A DNA stretch of 64,000 nucleotides, taken from NCBI GenBank assembly GCA_021776245.1, contig JAJFGF010000039.1, forward strand, positions 124,001 to 188,000. Reading direction: 5' to 3'. This document shows, piece by piece, positions 53,109-61,434 of the stretch. The position numbers were made by a program, and so were the translations under genes. The notes under the pieces are model-generated. The model worked only from the letters and a program-made list of their open reading frames with translations. It did no database searches and was not told the DNA's origin. The stretch is from Hyphococcus sp. (lineage in GTDB: Bacteria; Pseudomonadota; Alphaproteobacteria; Caulobacterales; Parvularculaceae). How positions within the stretch are numbered: the stretch's first letter is position 1; the number at the start of each line of letters is the position of its first letter.

Positions 53109-53808
53109 AACACGCACGCTCGCCTATGAGATCGATGGAAATATCTATGAAGCGGTGATCGCAAGCGGCGGCGACAAACGTCCTGCGGTGCTGGTCGCCC
53201 ATGCCTGGGCGGGGCGTTCCGAATTTGAAGTGAACAAGGCAAAGGCGCTTGCGGAACTTGGCTATACGGGCGTTGCCATCGATCTTTACGGCAAGGACGT
53301 TCTTGGAACATCCACGGAAGAAAACCAGGCGTTGATGACGCCTTTTGTCGAAGACCGCGCCATGCTGCAAGCAAGGCTGCTGAATATTGTCGAGATCGTG
53401 AAAGACCAGCCCGAAGCAGACGCGACGAAAATAGCGGCAATCGGCTTTTGTTTTGGCGGCTTGTGCGTGCTCGATATCGCCCGCACTGGCGCAAACCTCG
53501 CCGGCGTGGTCAGTTTTCACGGTTTATTGGGCGCGCCGGGCAATACCGCCGGAAAGAAAATCACCGCCAGCATACTCGCCCTTCATGGTTGGAACGACCC
53601 AATGGCCCCGCCTGCCGATGTCGAAAGCTTCGGCAGGGAAATGACAGAGGCGAAAGCTGACTGGCAACTTCACGCTTATGGCGGCGTGATGCACGCTTTC
53701 ACAAATCCCGCAGCGAATGATCCTGAATTTGGCACGGTTTATAATGCCGGCGCTGATAAACGTTCATGGGCGGCAATGCGAAATTTTTTAAGCGAAATAT
53801 TTTGCTGA
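53098..53808 (+). CDS. Dienelactone hydrolase family protein
   Basis: A 236-residue alpha/beta-hydrolase with Cys as nucleophile: AIGFCFGGLCVLDIAR (residues about 113-128). A candidate Asp lies in LHGWNDPMAPPADVE and the His in GGVMHAFTNPAAND, completing the Cys-Asp-His triad of dienelactone hydrolases. These act on dienelactones of chloroaromatic degradation, but most members are broader carboxylesterases. A GGAGG site lies 9 bases before the ATG inside the methyltransferase gene. No ring-cleavage genes are nearby. Confidence 0.88.
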   Translation: MTIETRTLAYEIDGNIYEAVIASGGDKRPAVLVAHAWAGRSEFEVNKAKALAELGYTGVAIDLYGKDVLGTSTEENQALMTPFVEDRAMLQARLLNIVEIVKDQPEADATKIAAIGFCFGGLCVLDIARTGANLAGVVSFHGLLGAPGNTAGKKITASILALHGWNDPMAPPADVESFGREMTEAKADWQLHAYGGVMHAFTNPAANDPEFGTVYNAGADKRSWAAMRNFLSEIFC

Positions 53809-53820
53809 CACTTCTTCACC

Positions 53821-53926
53821 TAGAGCCGTTCCGGTCTTAACTGAATCGCGGACCGGCTCTAAGTTATTGTTTGGTCGCATTTCCTTCACGCGAACCGGTT
53901 CCCGCTTCGCTCGGAAATGCTCTAGA
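53821..53926. repeat. Dispersed alphaproteobacterial intergenic repeat
   Basis: The gene-poor stretch 53809-54185 begins with this two-hairpin element. On the minus strand it reads TCTAGAGCATTTCC, then GGGAACCGGTTCGCGTGAAG, a spacer, and a second arm ending in GGCTCTA. One stem is GCATTTCC / GGAAATGC (53877-53884 with 53913-53920), the other TAGAGCC / GGCTCTA. I recall the AGAGCATTT...ACCGGTTCGCGTGAAG pattern as a repeat scattered through alphaproteobacterial genomes. The remainder to 54185 is AT-rich with no convincing gene and presumably holds the regulator's promoter. Confidence 0.65.
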
Positions 53927-54185
53927 GGACGATAAGAAACTACTATCGACAGCTGTCATTTGCTGGGAAATTGTCATACACATGACAATACTCAGCGCAC
54001 CAACAGTGGCAGTGATTATTATAAGCGGCGGTGAGGACGTTGGCGTTTATATCTGTCTTGCACCGCAATCAAAATAACTAATCGTATGGACTAATAAGTG
54101 AGACCTATCAGCCATTTGATGCAAATTCCTAAAAATTGAAAAACTTTTGAAAAAAAGGGCAGCAAAAACCTTACAAGATCGAATT

Positions 54186-55922
54186 ATGGCAATCCGTGAA
54201 ATTCAACCTGGCGGCTCTCAAGATGAAGGCGCCGCAATTCCAGACCGCGCAGACGCCTCAAATGCACCGGAAGACTCGCTGATAGTATTAGGGTCCTGGG
54301 CGAAACTTCTTGAGCATCCGGAAAACTGGCCGGAAGTCTGCCTTAAATGGGCGGAACGCATTGACGATGATGATGCAATGGCCCGGCTGCGGCCAATCCT
54401 CAATAATCTGTTCGATTATGCCGCGGCAAAAGACGGCGATTCAATCGAGATCCTCCGCGAAAAGATGCGCCGCGCCATCGACAATGCCGGTCGAAACACG
54501 CTGCATATCGACCGCACGGGCAGAATCAAGGCGATTGGCGAAGATGCAGCACAGATTCTTGGCTTTGCCGCCGGAGAAAAAATCAAGGAACAGCTTCTTG
54601 AACCCCTCCCCAATCTATTTGACGGCGAAGAAACTTTTGCCGCCGGATCTCTGTCAGAGATCTTTGGCCGCGACGGCGTACGCCGCCTCGTCAATATCAG
54701 TAAAGTTGACAGCAATCGCGACGATGCGGAAACGCTCAGGATTTCCGTCTGCCATGTCTTTCTTCCATCGCTTGCGGAAAACTATTTGAGAAAAACACTC
54801 TCGCTCACTGACGCCGAGATCGAAATTTTGTCGCTGTCAATTCAACGGCGCAATATCGAAGGCATCGCCCGAATACGAAACAACTCCGTCAATACGATCC
54901 GCACTCATATTAAAAATATTACGAGCAAACTCGGCTGCAAGAATTTCAATGATGTCATCGTCCGGACGCTGGAAATCATTGCCTATCATCAAAAAAACCG
55001 CCCAACTGCACTCGATGAAATTGGCGACTTTTTGCCAATGCGGCAGGCCGCGAAAATTCATAAGCTGGAGCGCCATAAAGGTCACATCGAATATTCCCTC
55101 TATGGCGATCCGAATATGCGGCCGCTTATGATCCTGCACAGCCTGGATTACGGATACGAACCCTCGGACGAATTTATCTCACTCGCGAAGAAATCGGGCT
55201 TTTGCGTTTATTCCACGCGCAGGCCGGGGTTTGGCCTTTCATCGCCCGGCGAGTCCGCCTGCGAGGATGCGGCAAGGTTGGATGAGTTTCTGGCCCTCCT
55301 CAATCTCGAAGATGTCGTTGCGGTTTCATTCTCGACAGCGTCTCCGGTCGCCCTGGAATTAACCCGCACCAGCAAACGCCTCGCTCAAACGATTCTTGTC
55401 AATTATGCATTTAATGCGCCGTCCAAAATAAAAAATATAAAACCAAAATGGCTAAAGGGCCTGCTCGATCTTTGCCTGGCATCGCCGGCAAGCTTTGCCT
55501 TCGCGCATATGTTGACCGGCAATCTGATCAAGATCGGCGGCTATAGCGGGTTCTATGAAAAACTCTATGAAAACTGTTCCGAAGATCTGGCATATCTGCG
55601 TGGGCATGCAGTTGAGTTCAAAAAAGCGGCAAATTTTTTGCTGTCAGCAGACAGAGACACCGTCCGCCGCGAGATCGTCGGCAGTTATCTGTTTAACCCC
55701 GAAGTTAATGAAATGCTGGCCGGCCGCCATAATACGCTCAACGTGATCGGCGAGCACACGCACGGCGTGCCGCTTGAGAGCGCCATGAATGAAGCCGCCA
55801 AGCACAAATCACCGTTTTTTGTGATAAACGCCGCCGGTCGAAACTGTGTTTTTCAACGACCGAAAGCGTTTTTCGAGATCGTCAACAGCTTTCACGACGC
55901 CAAATCCGCTCAATTCATGTAA
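54186..55922 (+). CDS. LuxR-type HTH regulator fused to a degenerate alpha/beta-hydrolase domain
   Basis: A 578-residue protein. Residues 1-195 include a PAS-like part (RNTLHIDRTGRIKAIGEDAAQILGF). A LuxR-type HTH follows at about 204-265 (LSLTDAEIEILSLSIQRRNIEGIA, NNSVNTIRTHIKNITSKLG). Residues about 297-572 form an alpha/beta-hydrolase domain. Its elbow reads SFSTAS instead of GxSxG, the acid position reads GEHTHGVP, and the usual GH before the C-terminal helix reads GRN. The HTH is therefore central, not C-terminal, and the hydrolase probably senses a ligand rather than catalysing. No signal peptide. The ATG at 54186 is chosen over a TTG at 54147; neither has a strong ribosome site. Confidence 0.82.
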   Translation: MAIREIQPGGSQDEGAAIPDRADASNAPEDSLIVLGSWAKLLEHPENWPEVCLKWAERIDDDDAMARLRPILNNLFDYAAAKDGDSIEILREKMRRAIDNAGRNTLHIDRTGRIKAIGEDAAQILGFAAGEKIKEQLLEPLPNLFDGEETFAAGSLSEIFGRDGVRRLVNISKVDSNRDDAETLRISVCHVFLPSLAENYLRKTLSLTDAEIEILSLSIQRRNIEGIARIRNNSVNTIRTHIKNITSKLGCKNFNDVIVRTLEIIAYHQKNRPTALDEIGDFLPMRQAAKIHKLERHKGHIEYSLYGDPNMRPLMILHSLDYGYEPSDEFISLAKKSGFCVYSTRRPGFGLSSPGESACEDAARLDEFLALLNLEDVVAVSFSTASPVALELTRTSKRLAQTILVNYAFNAPSKIKNIKPKWLKGLLDLCLASPASFAFAHMLTGNLIKIGGYSGFYEKLYENCSEDLAYLRGHAVEFKKAANFLLSADRDTVRREIVGSYLFNPEVNEMLAGRHNTLNVIGEHTHGVPLESAMNEAAKHKSPFFVINAAGRNCVFQRPKAFFEIVNSFHDAKSAQFM

Positions 55923-56124
55923 AACACACTGGCGATTTTGCGCGTCGAGCGTTGCCGCAGCCCGAAGCGACAGCGAAATATGCTACTGAAACAGCGCATT
56001 ACTGCGACTACGGAGCATTTTCTGCTCGCTCCGGCAAGATTATATTAACCTTGGTTAACAAAACGTAAATCGTGAATATAGTTAACGCGGTTTGTTGTTG
56101 ACGGCGGCGCGTCGGCGTTATCTG

Positions 56125-56340
56125 ATGTTCCTTGTAGGTACTATTCCCCTCCGCCTACAGAGTATATTGATCGACTGAACCGAACTCGAAAGGAAAGTTG
56201 CGCCGAAAAATCAATATGATTGAACTAATCATTCATCCTGCTCCGCACAACGGTACAATACTGAAAAGCACAGACCTGTTCGAACGGATATGGATGCATG
56301 GAATAGGCGCGGCAGCAACAACTCTGCCGCGCCTGTTTTA
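56125..56340 (+). ncRNA. Candidate small RNA
   Basis: About 215 bases with features of an independent noncoding transcript. It begins after a possible promoter (TTGACG at 56098-56103 with a weak -10 near 56119). A stem (TGTAGG / CCTACA, 56133-56159) displays CCCCTCC, an anti-ribosome-site sequence, in its loop. It ends in a strong intrinsic terminator. Alphaproteobacterial sRNAs often expose such C/U-rich loops. Start point and function are inferred; the 5' end is uncertain. Confidence 0.4.
56306..56340 (+). terminator. Rho-independent terminator
   Basis: A perfect 10-bp GC-rich stem (GGCGCGGCAG / CTGCCGCGCC) with an 8-base loop is followed by TGTTTTATTT on the plus strand. This is the clearest intrinsic terminator in the window. 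It lies 384 bases past the regulator stop, so it more likely ends a separate short transcript. Confidence 0.8.
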
Positions 56341-56342
56341 TT

Positions 56343-56816
56343 TCATCCTTGCCGTTCTAACCGCCCTAGCAACAAGTCCCGGGCTTCATTGATCTTCGCC
56401 GCAAGATAGTCCGTCCCCCCTTTATCAGGGTGGATTTGTGCGATCAGTTTGCGATGAGCGGCGCGTATCTCTTCCGCTTCCGCGTCAACACCAAGCCCTA
56501 AAACCGAGGCGGCTTCTTCATGACTCATGGCGCGCGGCGACACTCGCGCTGGTCGGACGTCCGATTCCGCGTTTTCAATGCGATCGCCGCGCCAGAATTC
56601 GATCGCCATGACGGCGCCAGCGGCAAACAGAACCATGAATGCAAGCGGCCATAATTTGACCGCGAACAACGCAGCAACGAGCCCGAGCCAGATCACGGCT
56701 TTTAGCAGCGTGACATTGCGCGCGCCGCCTTCAGATTCTACGCCGCGCGCCACGCGGAGCAACAACCAACCGGCAGCGCCAGCAGCGACAAAAAGAGCAA
56801 GAATTCCCAATGACAT
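56343..56816 (-). CDS. Membrane-anchored J-domain protein
   Basis: A 157-residue protein. Two or three transmembrane segments occupy residues 1-70 (LGILALFVAAGAAGWLLLRVA, LLKAVIWLGLVAALFAV, FMVLFAAGAVMAIEF), followed by a charged linker and a C-terminal J-domain (100-155) with the HPD motif in IAQIHPDKGGTDYLAAKINEARDLLL. C-terminal J-domain, TIM14-like topology places the HPD loop in the cytoplasm to stimulate DnaK. It lies 72 bases downstream of mipZ on the same strand, an arrangement common in alphaproteobacteria. Confidence 0.9.
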   Translation of the reverse strand: MSLGILALFVAAGAAGWLLLRVARGVESEGGARNVTLLKAVIWLGLVAALFAVKLWPLAFMVLFAAGAVMAIEFWRGDRIENAESDVRPARVSPRAMSHEEAASVLGLGVDAEAEEIRAAHRKLIAQIHPDKGGTDYLAAKINEARDLLLGRLERQG

Positions 56817-56888
56817 CGAGCAGTGCCCTGATTGATCGGCGGCGGCGCCGTTGCCGCCAGCATAGGCCGGTCTCGCCGCCGGCGCTAA

Positions 56889-57710
56889 TCAGGCGGCCGC
56901 CTGTACCGCAGATTGCGGCAGGTTAAGCGCCGCGACAAGGGACCTGATTTCAAGCCGCGCCGTCACATGGCTCATCGTTGTCAGGCGGACCGGTGAATTG
57001 ACGCCGCCAAGATCGAGCAAGGTGAGACCGACCGGAAACAGTTCGCGATAGATCACCCGGTCGCCGAAGCCGCGCGCCAGGCGAAAGCCGATGCGGCTCG
57101 CCAACTCGTCCAGCTTTTCGCCCATATGTTTTTTGTTGCGGGCATGGGTCGCCGAAAGTCGGTTGCGCATCACCACCCAATCAATCGCGCTGGCGGCGCC
57201 CGACATGGCGCGCTGCTTACGCGCCATCCACACCATCTCGCTATAAAGGCTCGGGCCTGTAACCTTGCCGGTTTCCGGATCAAGACGCGCCAGCAAATCG
57301 AAATCGACAAAGCTGTCATTCAGGGGCGTTATGATCGTATCTGCATGGAGATGCGCCAGCCGCGAAAGATGCGTATTTGCGCCAGGACAATCGATCACCG
57401 CGTAATCACATTCTTCAAACGAGGCCAGCGCGGCCTGAAGATTTTCCGTTTCCTGTTTTTGCGCGGCGACGCGGCTGTCGATGTTTGAGGGTTCAACCTT
57501 CGCGACTTTCGGAAACAAAAGGTCCTTGTTTTTGATTTCACAAAACCGCTGGCGATTTTCCAAATAGCGCGACAAGCTGCCTTGTCGCAGATCAAGATCG
57601 ATTGCGCCGACGCGCCGCCCGGATTTCAACAACGCGACAATGACATGCATCGCGGTTGTCGATTTTCCGGACCCGCCCTTTTCATTTCCGAGGACGATGA
57701 CGTGAGTCAT
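56889..57710 (-). CDS. mipZ: Division-plane positioning ATPase MipZ
   Basis: A 273-residue ParA/MinD-superfamily ATPase. The deviant Walker A is GNEKGGSGKSTTAMHV (residues 8-23), switch I GAIDLDLRQGSLSRYLENR and switch II YAVIDCPGA. The sequence NEKGGSGKSTTAMH with the DLRQ-SL-RYLENR run is specific to MipZ. MipZ forms a gradient from the ParB-bound poles and inhibits FtsZ polymerisation, so division happens at midcell. It marks the host as an alphaproteobacterium that lacks Min-only control. A J-domain gene follows; a chaperone gene is divergent. Confidence 0.95.
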   Translation of the reverse strand: MTHVIVLGNEKGGSGKSTTAMHVIVALLKSGRRVGAIDLDLRQGSLSRYLENRQRFCEIKNKDLLFPKVAKVEPSNIDSRVAAQKQETENLQAALASFEECDYAVIDCPGANTHLSRLAHLHADTIITPLNDSFVDFDLLARLDPETGKVTGPSLYSEMVWMARKQRAMSGAASAIDWVVMRNRLSATHARNKKHMGEKLDELASRIGFRLARGFGDRVIYRELFPVGLTLLDLGGVNSPVRLTTMSHVTARLEIRSLVAALNLPQSAVQAAA

Positions 57711-57847
57711 ATGGTTAACCCAGTTAATTGCACCAAAGCGGTAAATTTCACGATTCTTGCTTACCTGTCTGAAACGAACCTGCAGCTATGATTAATCCTG
57801 ATGCGATTCTCAATCCAGTGACCAATTGCATTCTGGCGGCGGCAAAT

Positions 57848-58651
57848 ATGAAAAAAGCATTGCTCGGACCCTTGATGAGCCTGTTGGCGCTGCAAAATGC
57901 ATCTGCCGATATGATGTTAAGCCCCCTGCGCCAGGTGATTACGCCGGAAACGCCCGCCGTCATTTTTGATATTTCCAACCCGTCGGACCGAATGCTCGAC
58001 GGCCGCGTCAGCTGGATCGACCTGACAGCGACGGAAACCGGCTACGCGCCGGCAACGATCAATGAGCGTCCAAACCTCAGCGCTGCACCCTATCTTGTAA
58101 TTTCGCCGGCGCAGTTCACGCTTGAACCGGGAGGTCATGTGCAAATCGCTGTGCGCCTGGCGGCGGGCGCCATGATCCCCGAGGGTGAGCGGCGCTCACA
58201 TTTCCTGGTCGAAACAGCAGCTGCGCGCACGCCGATCCGCAAAGCAAGCAATAGCGGATTGCAGGTTGATATCGGGCTGGGCGTTTCGGCGCCGGTGATA
58301 TTGCGGAATGGCGGCGGGAGCGCAAAGGCGGAGATCGGTGAGACAAAGCTCGTTCGCGACAAAAACGGCCTTTTGTCGCTGGAAACATCGATTATTCCCG
58401 GCGGCGTGCGCTCGTCATATGGCCGCATTGCGGTGTTTTTTGAGGCTTATGACAGCGGCGAGGGAAAACGCCTTCTCGGGGTCAGAGAAAATGTCGCTGG
58501 GTTTCTCGATGCGCCGCTCAGGAAAGTGGAAACGCCGCTTGGCTTTGGATCGCTGGAGGCGGGCGAGCTTACTGTTCGCTATGAAGGCGCCGCTGAATAT
58601 GACGGCCGTGTTTTTGACATGCGCAGTTTTGAGATTGCGCCGCCGGAATAA
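57848..58651 (+). CDS. PapD-like periplasmic pilus chaperone
   Basis: A 267-residue exported protein with a signal peptide (MKKALLGPLMSLLALQNASA-DM). The N-terminal Ig-like domain has the chaperone pattern: LSPLRQVITPETPAVIFDISNPSDRMLDGRVSWIDL, YLVISPAQFTLEPGGHVQIAVRLA and EGERRSHFLVE. The remainder forms the second Ig-like domain. It resembles fimbrial/Csu-type chaperones (FGS/FimC fold), but no usher or pilin genes are adjacent, so its client is unknown. The frame extends to 57788; the ATG at 57848 begins the signal peptide. Divergent from mipZ. Confidence 0.82.
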   Translation: MKKALLGPLMSLLALQNASADMMLSPLRQVITPETPAVIFDISNPSDRMLDGRVSWIDLTATETGYAPATINERPNLSAAPYLVISPAQFTLEPGGHVQIAVRLAAGAMIPEGERRSHFLVETAAARTPIRKASNSGLQVDIGLGVSAPVILRNGGGSAKAEIGETKLVRDKNGLLSLETSIIPGGVRSSYGRIAVFFEAYDSGEGKRLLGVRENVAGFLDAPLRKVETPLGFGSLEAGELTVRYEGAAEYDGRVFDMRSFEIAPPE

Positions 58652-58657
58652 GCGCGA

Positions 58658-59419
58658 TTATTCCTCAGCGAGCGAAAGGCGCTGGCCCTGGAAGCTAACC
58701 ACGGAACAAAACAGGCCTTTTTGCTTTAAGTTTGCGCATAAGGCTTGCGCCTTTTCATTGGACGAAAATCCACCGCCAATGAGGCGCAGGAACATCCCTT
58801 TGTCCGGGATTGTCACCGGTTCGGTGCGCGGCTCCAAAAGTCCAAGTTCGTCAGGATTTTCCCGCTGCAATTTTCTCCAGCCCTCGCGCGCTTCCTCAGA
58901 CAGACGGTAAGAGGCAAGATGCACACCGAATAAAACGCTGGCGGTTTGAATCTCGCCTTCGGCTTCGTTTTCAAAAACCATTTCGTTCGAAGCAAAGGCC
59001 GGCTGAACCAGTCTTGGCGAGTCTTCGATGGGAACATCTGTCTTCGCCAGCGCGGGCGCATTTGCATCGTCAACGACAGCTTGATTGCGTAACTGAGGGC
59101 TGAGGACAGTGATTGCGGTCGTTTCCGGCGCCGCGGCTTCTGCGATTTCAGTATCGCCGGGACCACCGGCCTTAATTTGCGCGGCAAGGCGATCGCGATC
59201 CCGTTTCGCGGCAAGAACTTGCTTTTCCAGCTCTTCGTTTTCTGATTTCAGCGTCGCAACCTCAACTTCGAGGGACGCAACGCGGGTGCGCGCCGCATTC
59301 ATCGCATCGGCATTTGCAGCTTTTGACGACGAATTCCCGCCAGGCAAAGATGCGCAGGCAGAAAGCAGGCTGAAGAATAAAAAGACGCCAATTCTCTTTG
59401 CGCTGGGCACAGGCCGCAT
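58658..59419 (-). CDS. SPOR-like envelope lipoprotein with coiled coil
   Basis: A 253-residue lipoprotein (signal ending FFSLLSAC). A coiled coil covers about residues 40-85 (ARTRVASLEVEVATLKSENEELEKQVLAAKRDRDRLAAQI). After an acidic linker, the end (165-250) resembles a SPOR domain: ASVLFGVHLASYRLSEEAREGWRKLQRENPDELG, FLRLIGGGFSSNEKAQALCANLKQKGLFCSVV. SPOR domains bind denuded glycan strands at division sites, so an envelope or septal role is likely. The exact start is uncertain: ATG 59419 is very near its AAGGAG site, and a GTG three codons on is possible. Confidence 0.78.
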   Translation of the reverse strand: MRPVPSAKRIGVFLFFSLLSACASLPGGNSSSKAANADAMNAARTRVASLEVEVATLKSENEELEKQVLAAKRDRDRLAAQIKAGGPGDTEIAEAAAPETTAITVLSPQLRNQAVVDDANAPALAKTDVPIEDSPRLVQPAFASNEMVFENEAEGEIQTASVLFGVHLASYRLSEEAREGWRKLQRENPDELGLLEPRTEPVTIPDKGMFLRLIGGGFSSNEKAQALCANLKQKGLFCSVVSFQGQRLSLAEE

Positions 59420-59571
59420 TCTCCTTAAGGGGTCGCGTTTACTGCGATTCTCGAATTGCTGGACCATAGGCGGGTCAGGGCGTCAGGCCAATCCCAAATT
59501 TCCGGTAGAAATACGCCAAATCCGCGCGCCTACTGATGGCGGCGGCCACCGCCCGGAGCGCCGGTGAGGAC

Positions 59572-60003
59572 CTATAACAGACCCAGTTCCGCGAGCTCAA
59601 TAGCGAGTTCCGGTGGTGGGTTTTTCCGGGAACCTTTTTTTACATCAGGCGGCGCATCTTCCGACCGCAGATACCGCCAGCCCTGAAACGCCCGGCGCGA
59701 CTGCGGTTTGGTCGGGATCAATGCCGGATCGATCGAAATTGCGCATCGGCGGATACCGTCAGCGCCGTCACGCCTTTCGAAGCCCAACAGACGCTGGCGC
59801 ACCAAAATGACTCCCTTGATCACCCAGTAAATGGACCCGCCGTCGAGAAGTGCGGCCTCACGCCGGGGGTGCATACGCGTCACGTGCTCGTGAACGCGCC
59901 CACGACCAACCCTTTCATTGTCGCCTGACCGTTTTTCAACCCAAGCCGCTAGATCGCTGACGCTTTCTGCGCCCACGCAAAGTTTCACCAGATGCACTGT
60001 CAT
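59572..60003 (-). CDS. DUF1489-family protein
   Basis: A 143-residue cytoplasmic protein with the DUF1489 start TVHLVKLCVGAESVSDLAAWVEKR, the segment EHVTRMHPRREAALLDGGSIYWVIKGVILVRQRLLGFE, CAISIDPALIPTKPQSRRAFQGWRYL and the usual ending PPELAIELAELGLL. DUF1489 is essentially limited to Alphaproteobacteria and its function is unknown; the His/Arg-rich middle and the GWRYL motif suggest nucleic-acid or nucleotide binding. The lysozyme gene lies 30 bases upstream on the same strand. Confidence 0.93.
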   Translation of the reverse strand: MTVHLVKLCVGAESVSDLAAWVEKRSGDNERVGRGRVHEHVTRMHPRREAALLDGGSIYWVIKGVILVRQRLLGFERRDGADGIRRCAISIDPALIPTKPQSRRAFQGWRYLRSEDAPPDVKKGSRKNPPPELAIELAELGLL

Positions 60004-60033
60004 TAAAATCGATCGCGGTCTGTCGGACGGAGA

Positions 60034-61005
60034 TTACTCGGCAACGCGCAATCGCGCCAAATCTCGCGCACGCTCACGTTTCAATTCATGGCGCGCCGTG
60101 CGCTTCACGAGAATATAAAGAATGAAATAACACATGGCGGCGCCAATGGCGGAAAGCCAAATCGGAAGGTGTTCAAAAATCGCTGAAAATCTATCATAGC
60201 TGAGCCCAAGCGCTTCGGCCAATCCAGGCGCCTCCTGTCCCAGCAGCAGCAACGCGCCGATACCGGTAAGCCCGAAGGCCAGCAGCCCTGCGAGAAGGGC
60301 CCCGATCGTCACGCCCATATCGGCATATTCCTCAGCCTTCGACACAATCATTTTTGACGGCTCGCCAGAAAGCGCTTGCGTCGCGGCAAACAGCGCGCGC
60401 GTACGCGCGGCTTTTTCTTCCGGCGCCAGTATTCTGTTTTTGTCCGCCCTGATCTCATCGAAATTTACCAGGGGCCTCGCCTTACGCACCGCGTCTGACA
60501 CATAATCGAGCTCGCATTCTTCAGCTGGCTTAACATCGGAACTGGGCACCACGAGAGAGGCGTCGGTCGGCATCAGGAAAAGCGATTTTTCAGCGGAACG
60601 CCTGCGCACCAAACCGTCCAGCGTCACCAGTTCATTATTGACGTGGGCTTTCGTCCACATTTCAAAGGCATTGGCGGCGCCGAGCTTGTCGCCGGCATTT
60701 AATTTGCGCAGCACTGTAGATCGGCGCCAATTGTCTTCGCCGATATTGAAAACCAGCGAGACGATCGCATCATGTTCATTTTGGTTAAGCGGCGCACGCA
60801 CAGTATCGCCTATCAATTGCTCAATGGGTTCCACATCCTGTTTCAGCAGATGTTCAGCGTCGCCCTCGGTGACGCTCATGCCATGGCGCGCGGTTGCCAC
60901 ATGACCGTACCCCACCGTCCATTGTTCGGTCGGCGCGTAATGGGCCGCCATGCGCAGCCCTTCATAGCCTTTGATCAGATTGAGACCGGTTTCTCCCGTC
61001 CGCAT
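60034..61005 (-). CDS. Phage-type lysozyme (GH24) with C-terminal membrane hairpin
   Basis: A 323-residue protein. Residues 1-145 form a T4/GH24-type lysozyme domain: catalytic Glu in IKGYEGLRMAAHY, WTVGYGH, VTEGDAEHLLKQDV, LNQNEHDAIVSLVFNIG and RRSAEKSLFL. A linker follows, then two transmembrane helices (GVTIGALLAGLLAFGLTGIGALLLL; LSAIGAAMCYFILYILV) and a basic tail. No phage genes are near, and no signal peptide leads the domain, so an SAR-like or cytoplasmic-facing enzyme is possible. The Asp expected nine residues after the Glu is not evident. It starts at ATG 61005, not the TTG at 61026. Confidence 0.85.
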   Translation of the reverse strand: MRTGETGLNLIKGYEGLRMAAHYAPTEQWTVGYGHVATARHGMSVTEGDAEHLLKQDVEPIEQLIGDTVRAPLNQNEHDAIVSLVFNIGEDNWRRSTVLRKLNAGDKLGAANAFEMWTKAHVNNELVTLDGLVRRRSAEKSLFLMPTDASLVVPSSDVKPAEECELDYVSDAVRKARPLVNFDEIRADKNRILAPEEKAARTRALFAATQALSGEPSKMIVSKAEEYADMGVTIGALLAGLLAFGLTGIGALLLLGQEAPGLAEALGLSYDRFSAIFEHLPIWLSAIGAAMCYFILYILVKRTARHELKRERARDLARLRVAE

Positions 61006-61434
61006 CAGAGCCGCCTTACCCCTCAACTCAATTTCCAGGACCCGCCTGAAAACCCCAATTGAAAACCATCACCGCGAATGCCCCTGGCCATCCGCGTTAA
61101 CGAATCCAATAGCACGCCGCGCCCCGGTTGTGTAGCCGGATGCAGGGCGTCCCAGGGCTCTTGCCGCCCGATTGTGTCATAATCGCACAGACCGGGGCCC
61201 CGCGCGTCCGGGACAATCGCCACGCGCATTGGCAGCGGCCTCTGCAACCACATGTAAGCGTGCAAATTTCCCCGGCAAATCAGCGATTTGCGGGTCATTT
61301 CCCCATAACGAAGGCGGGCTGTGCTGGCATGAGAATTGGGTAAATAGGGACGCATCGCCATGCTTGCCCGCCGGCGATGCGGGGTTTGCCATCAATTGGC
61401 GCGGGAAAAACGGGCAGGAACAGGCTTTGGAATT
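61006..61434. other. Gene-poor region between the lysozyme and the PEP-CTERM gene
   Basis: This interval has no gene that I can support. A minus-strand frame of 112 codons (61023-61361) is open, but it has no recognised fold and shows uneven codon use. The interval contains a 7-bp hairpin with a 3-base loop (GCAAATC-AGC-GATTTGC, 61275-61291) flanked by two copies of ATTTCCCC. It presumably carries the divergent promoters. Confidence 0.4.

Larger units (their letters stand above)
55923..56342. other. Gene-free, AT-rich region before the terminator and dnaJ-like gene
   Basis: This 420-base stretch separates the regulator from the dnaJ-like/mipZ pair. It contains an AT-rich block with the palindrome TTAACC-TT-GGTTAA (56045-56058) and a further GTTAAC at 56081-56086, a possible -35 box TTGACG at 56098, the hairpin at 56133-56159, and the terminator at 56306-56340. 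The short frame starting at 56216 runs through the terminator and is not credible. The stretch most likely encodes a small RNA. Confidence 0.5.

Noticed and set aside
53871-54077. A 68-codon plus-strand frame
   Set aside because: It begins inside the dispersed repeat and has no ribosome site or recognisable domain.
56045-56058. A possible CtrA site or origin element
   Set aside because: The half-sites are TTAA-N6-TTAA rather than the TTAA-N7-TTAA of CtrA, and no DnaA-box cluster or origin genes are visible.
56216-56392. A short plus-strand frame starting MIELIIHPAPHNG
   Set aside because: It runs through the intrinsic terminator at 56306-56340 and into the end of the convergent J-domain gene.
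61023-61361. A 112-codon minus-strand frame upstream of the lysozyme gene
   Set aside because: No recognised fold, uneven codon use with rare codons, and it ends in the lysozyme leader. It cannot be excluded, but I cannot support it.
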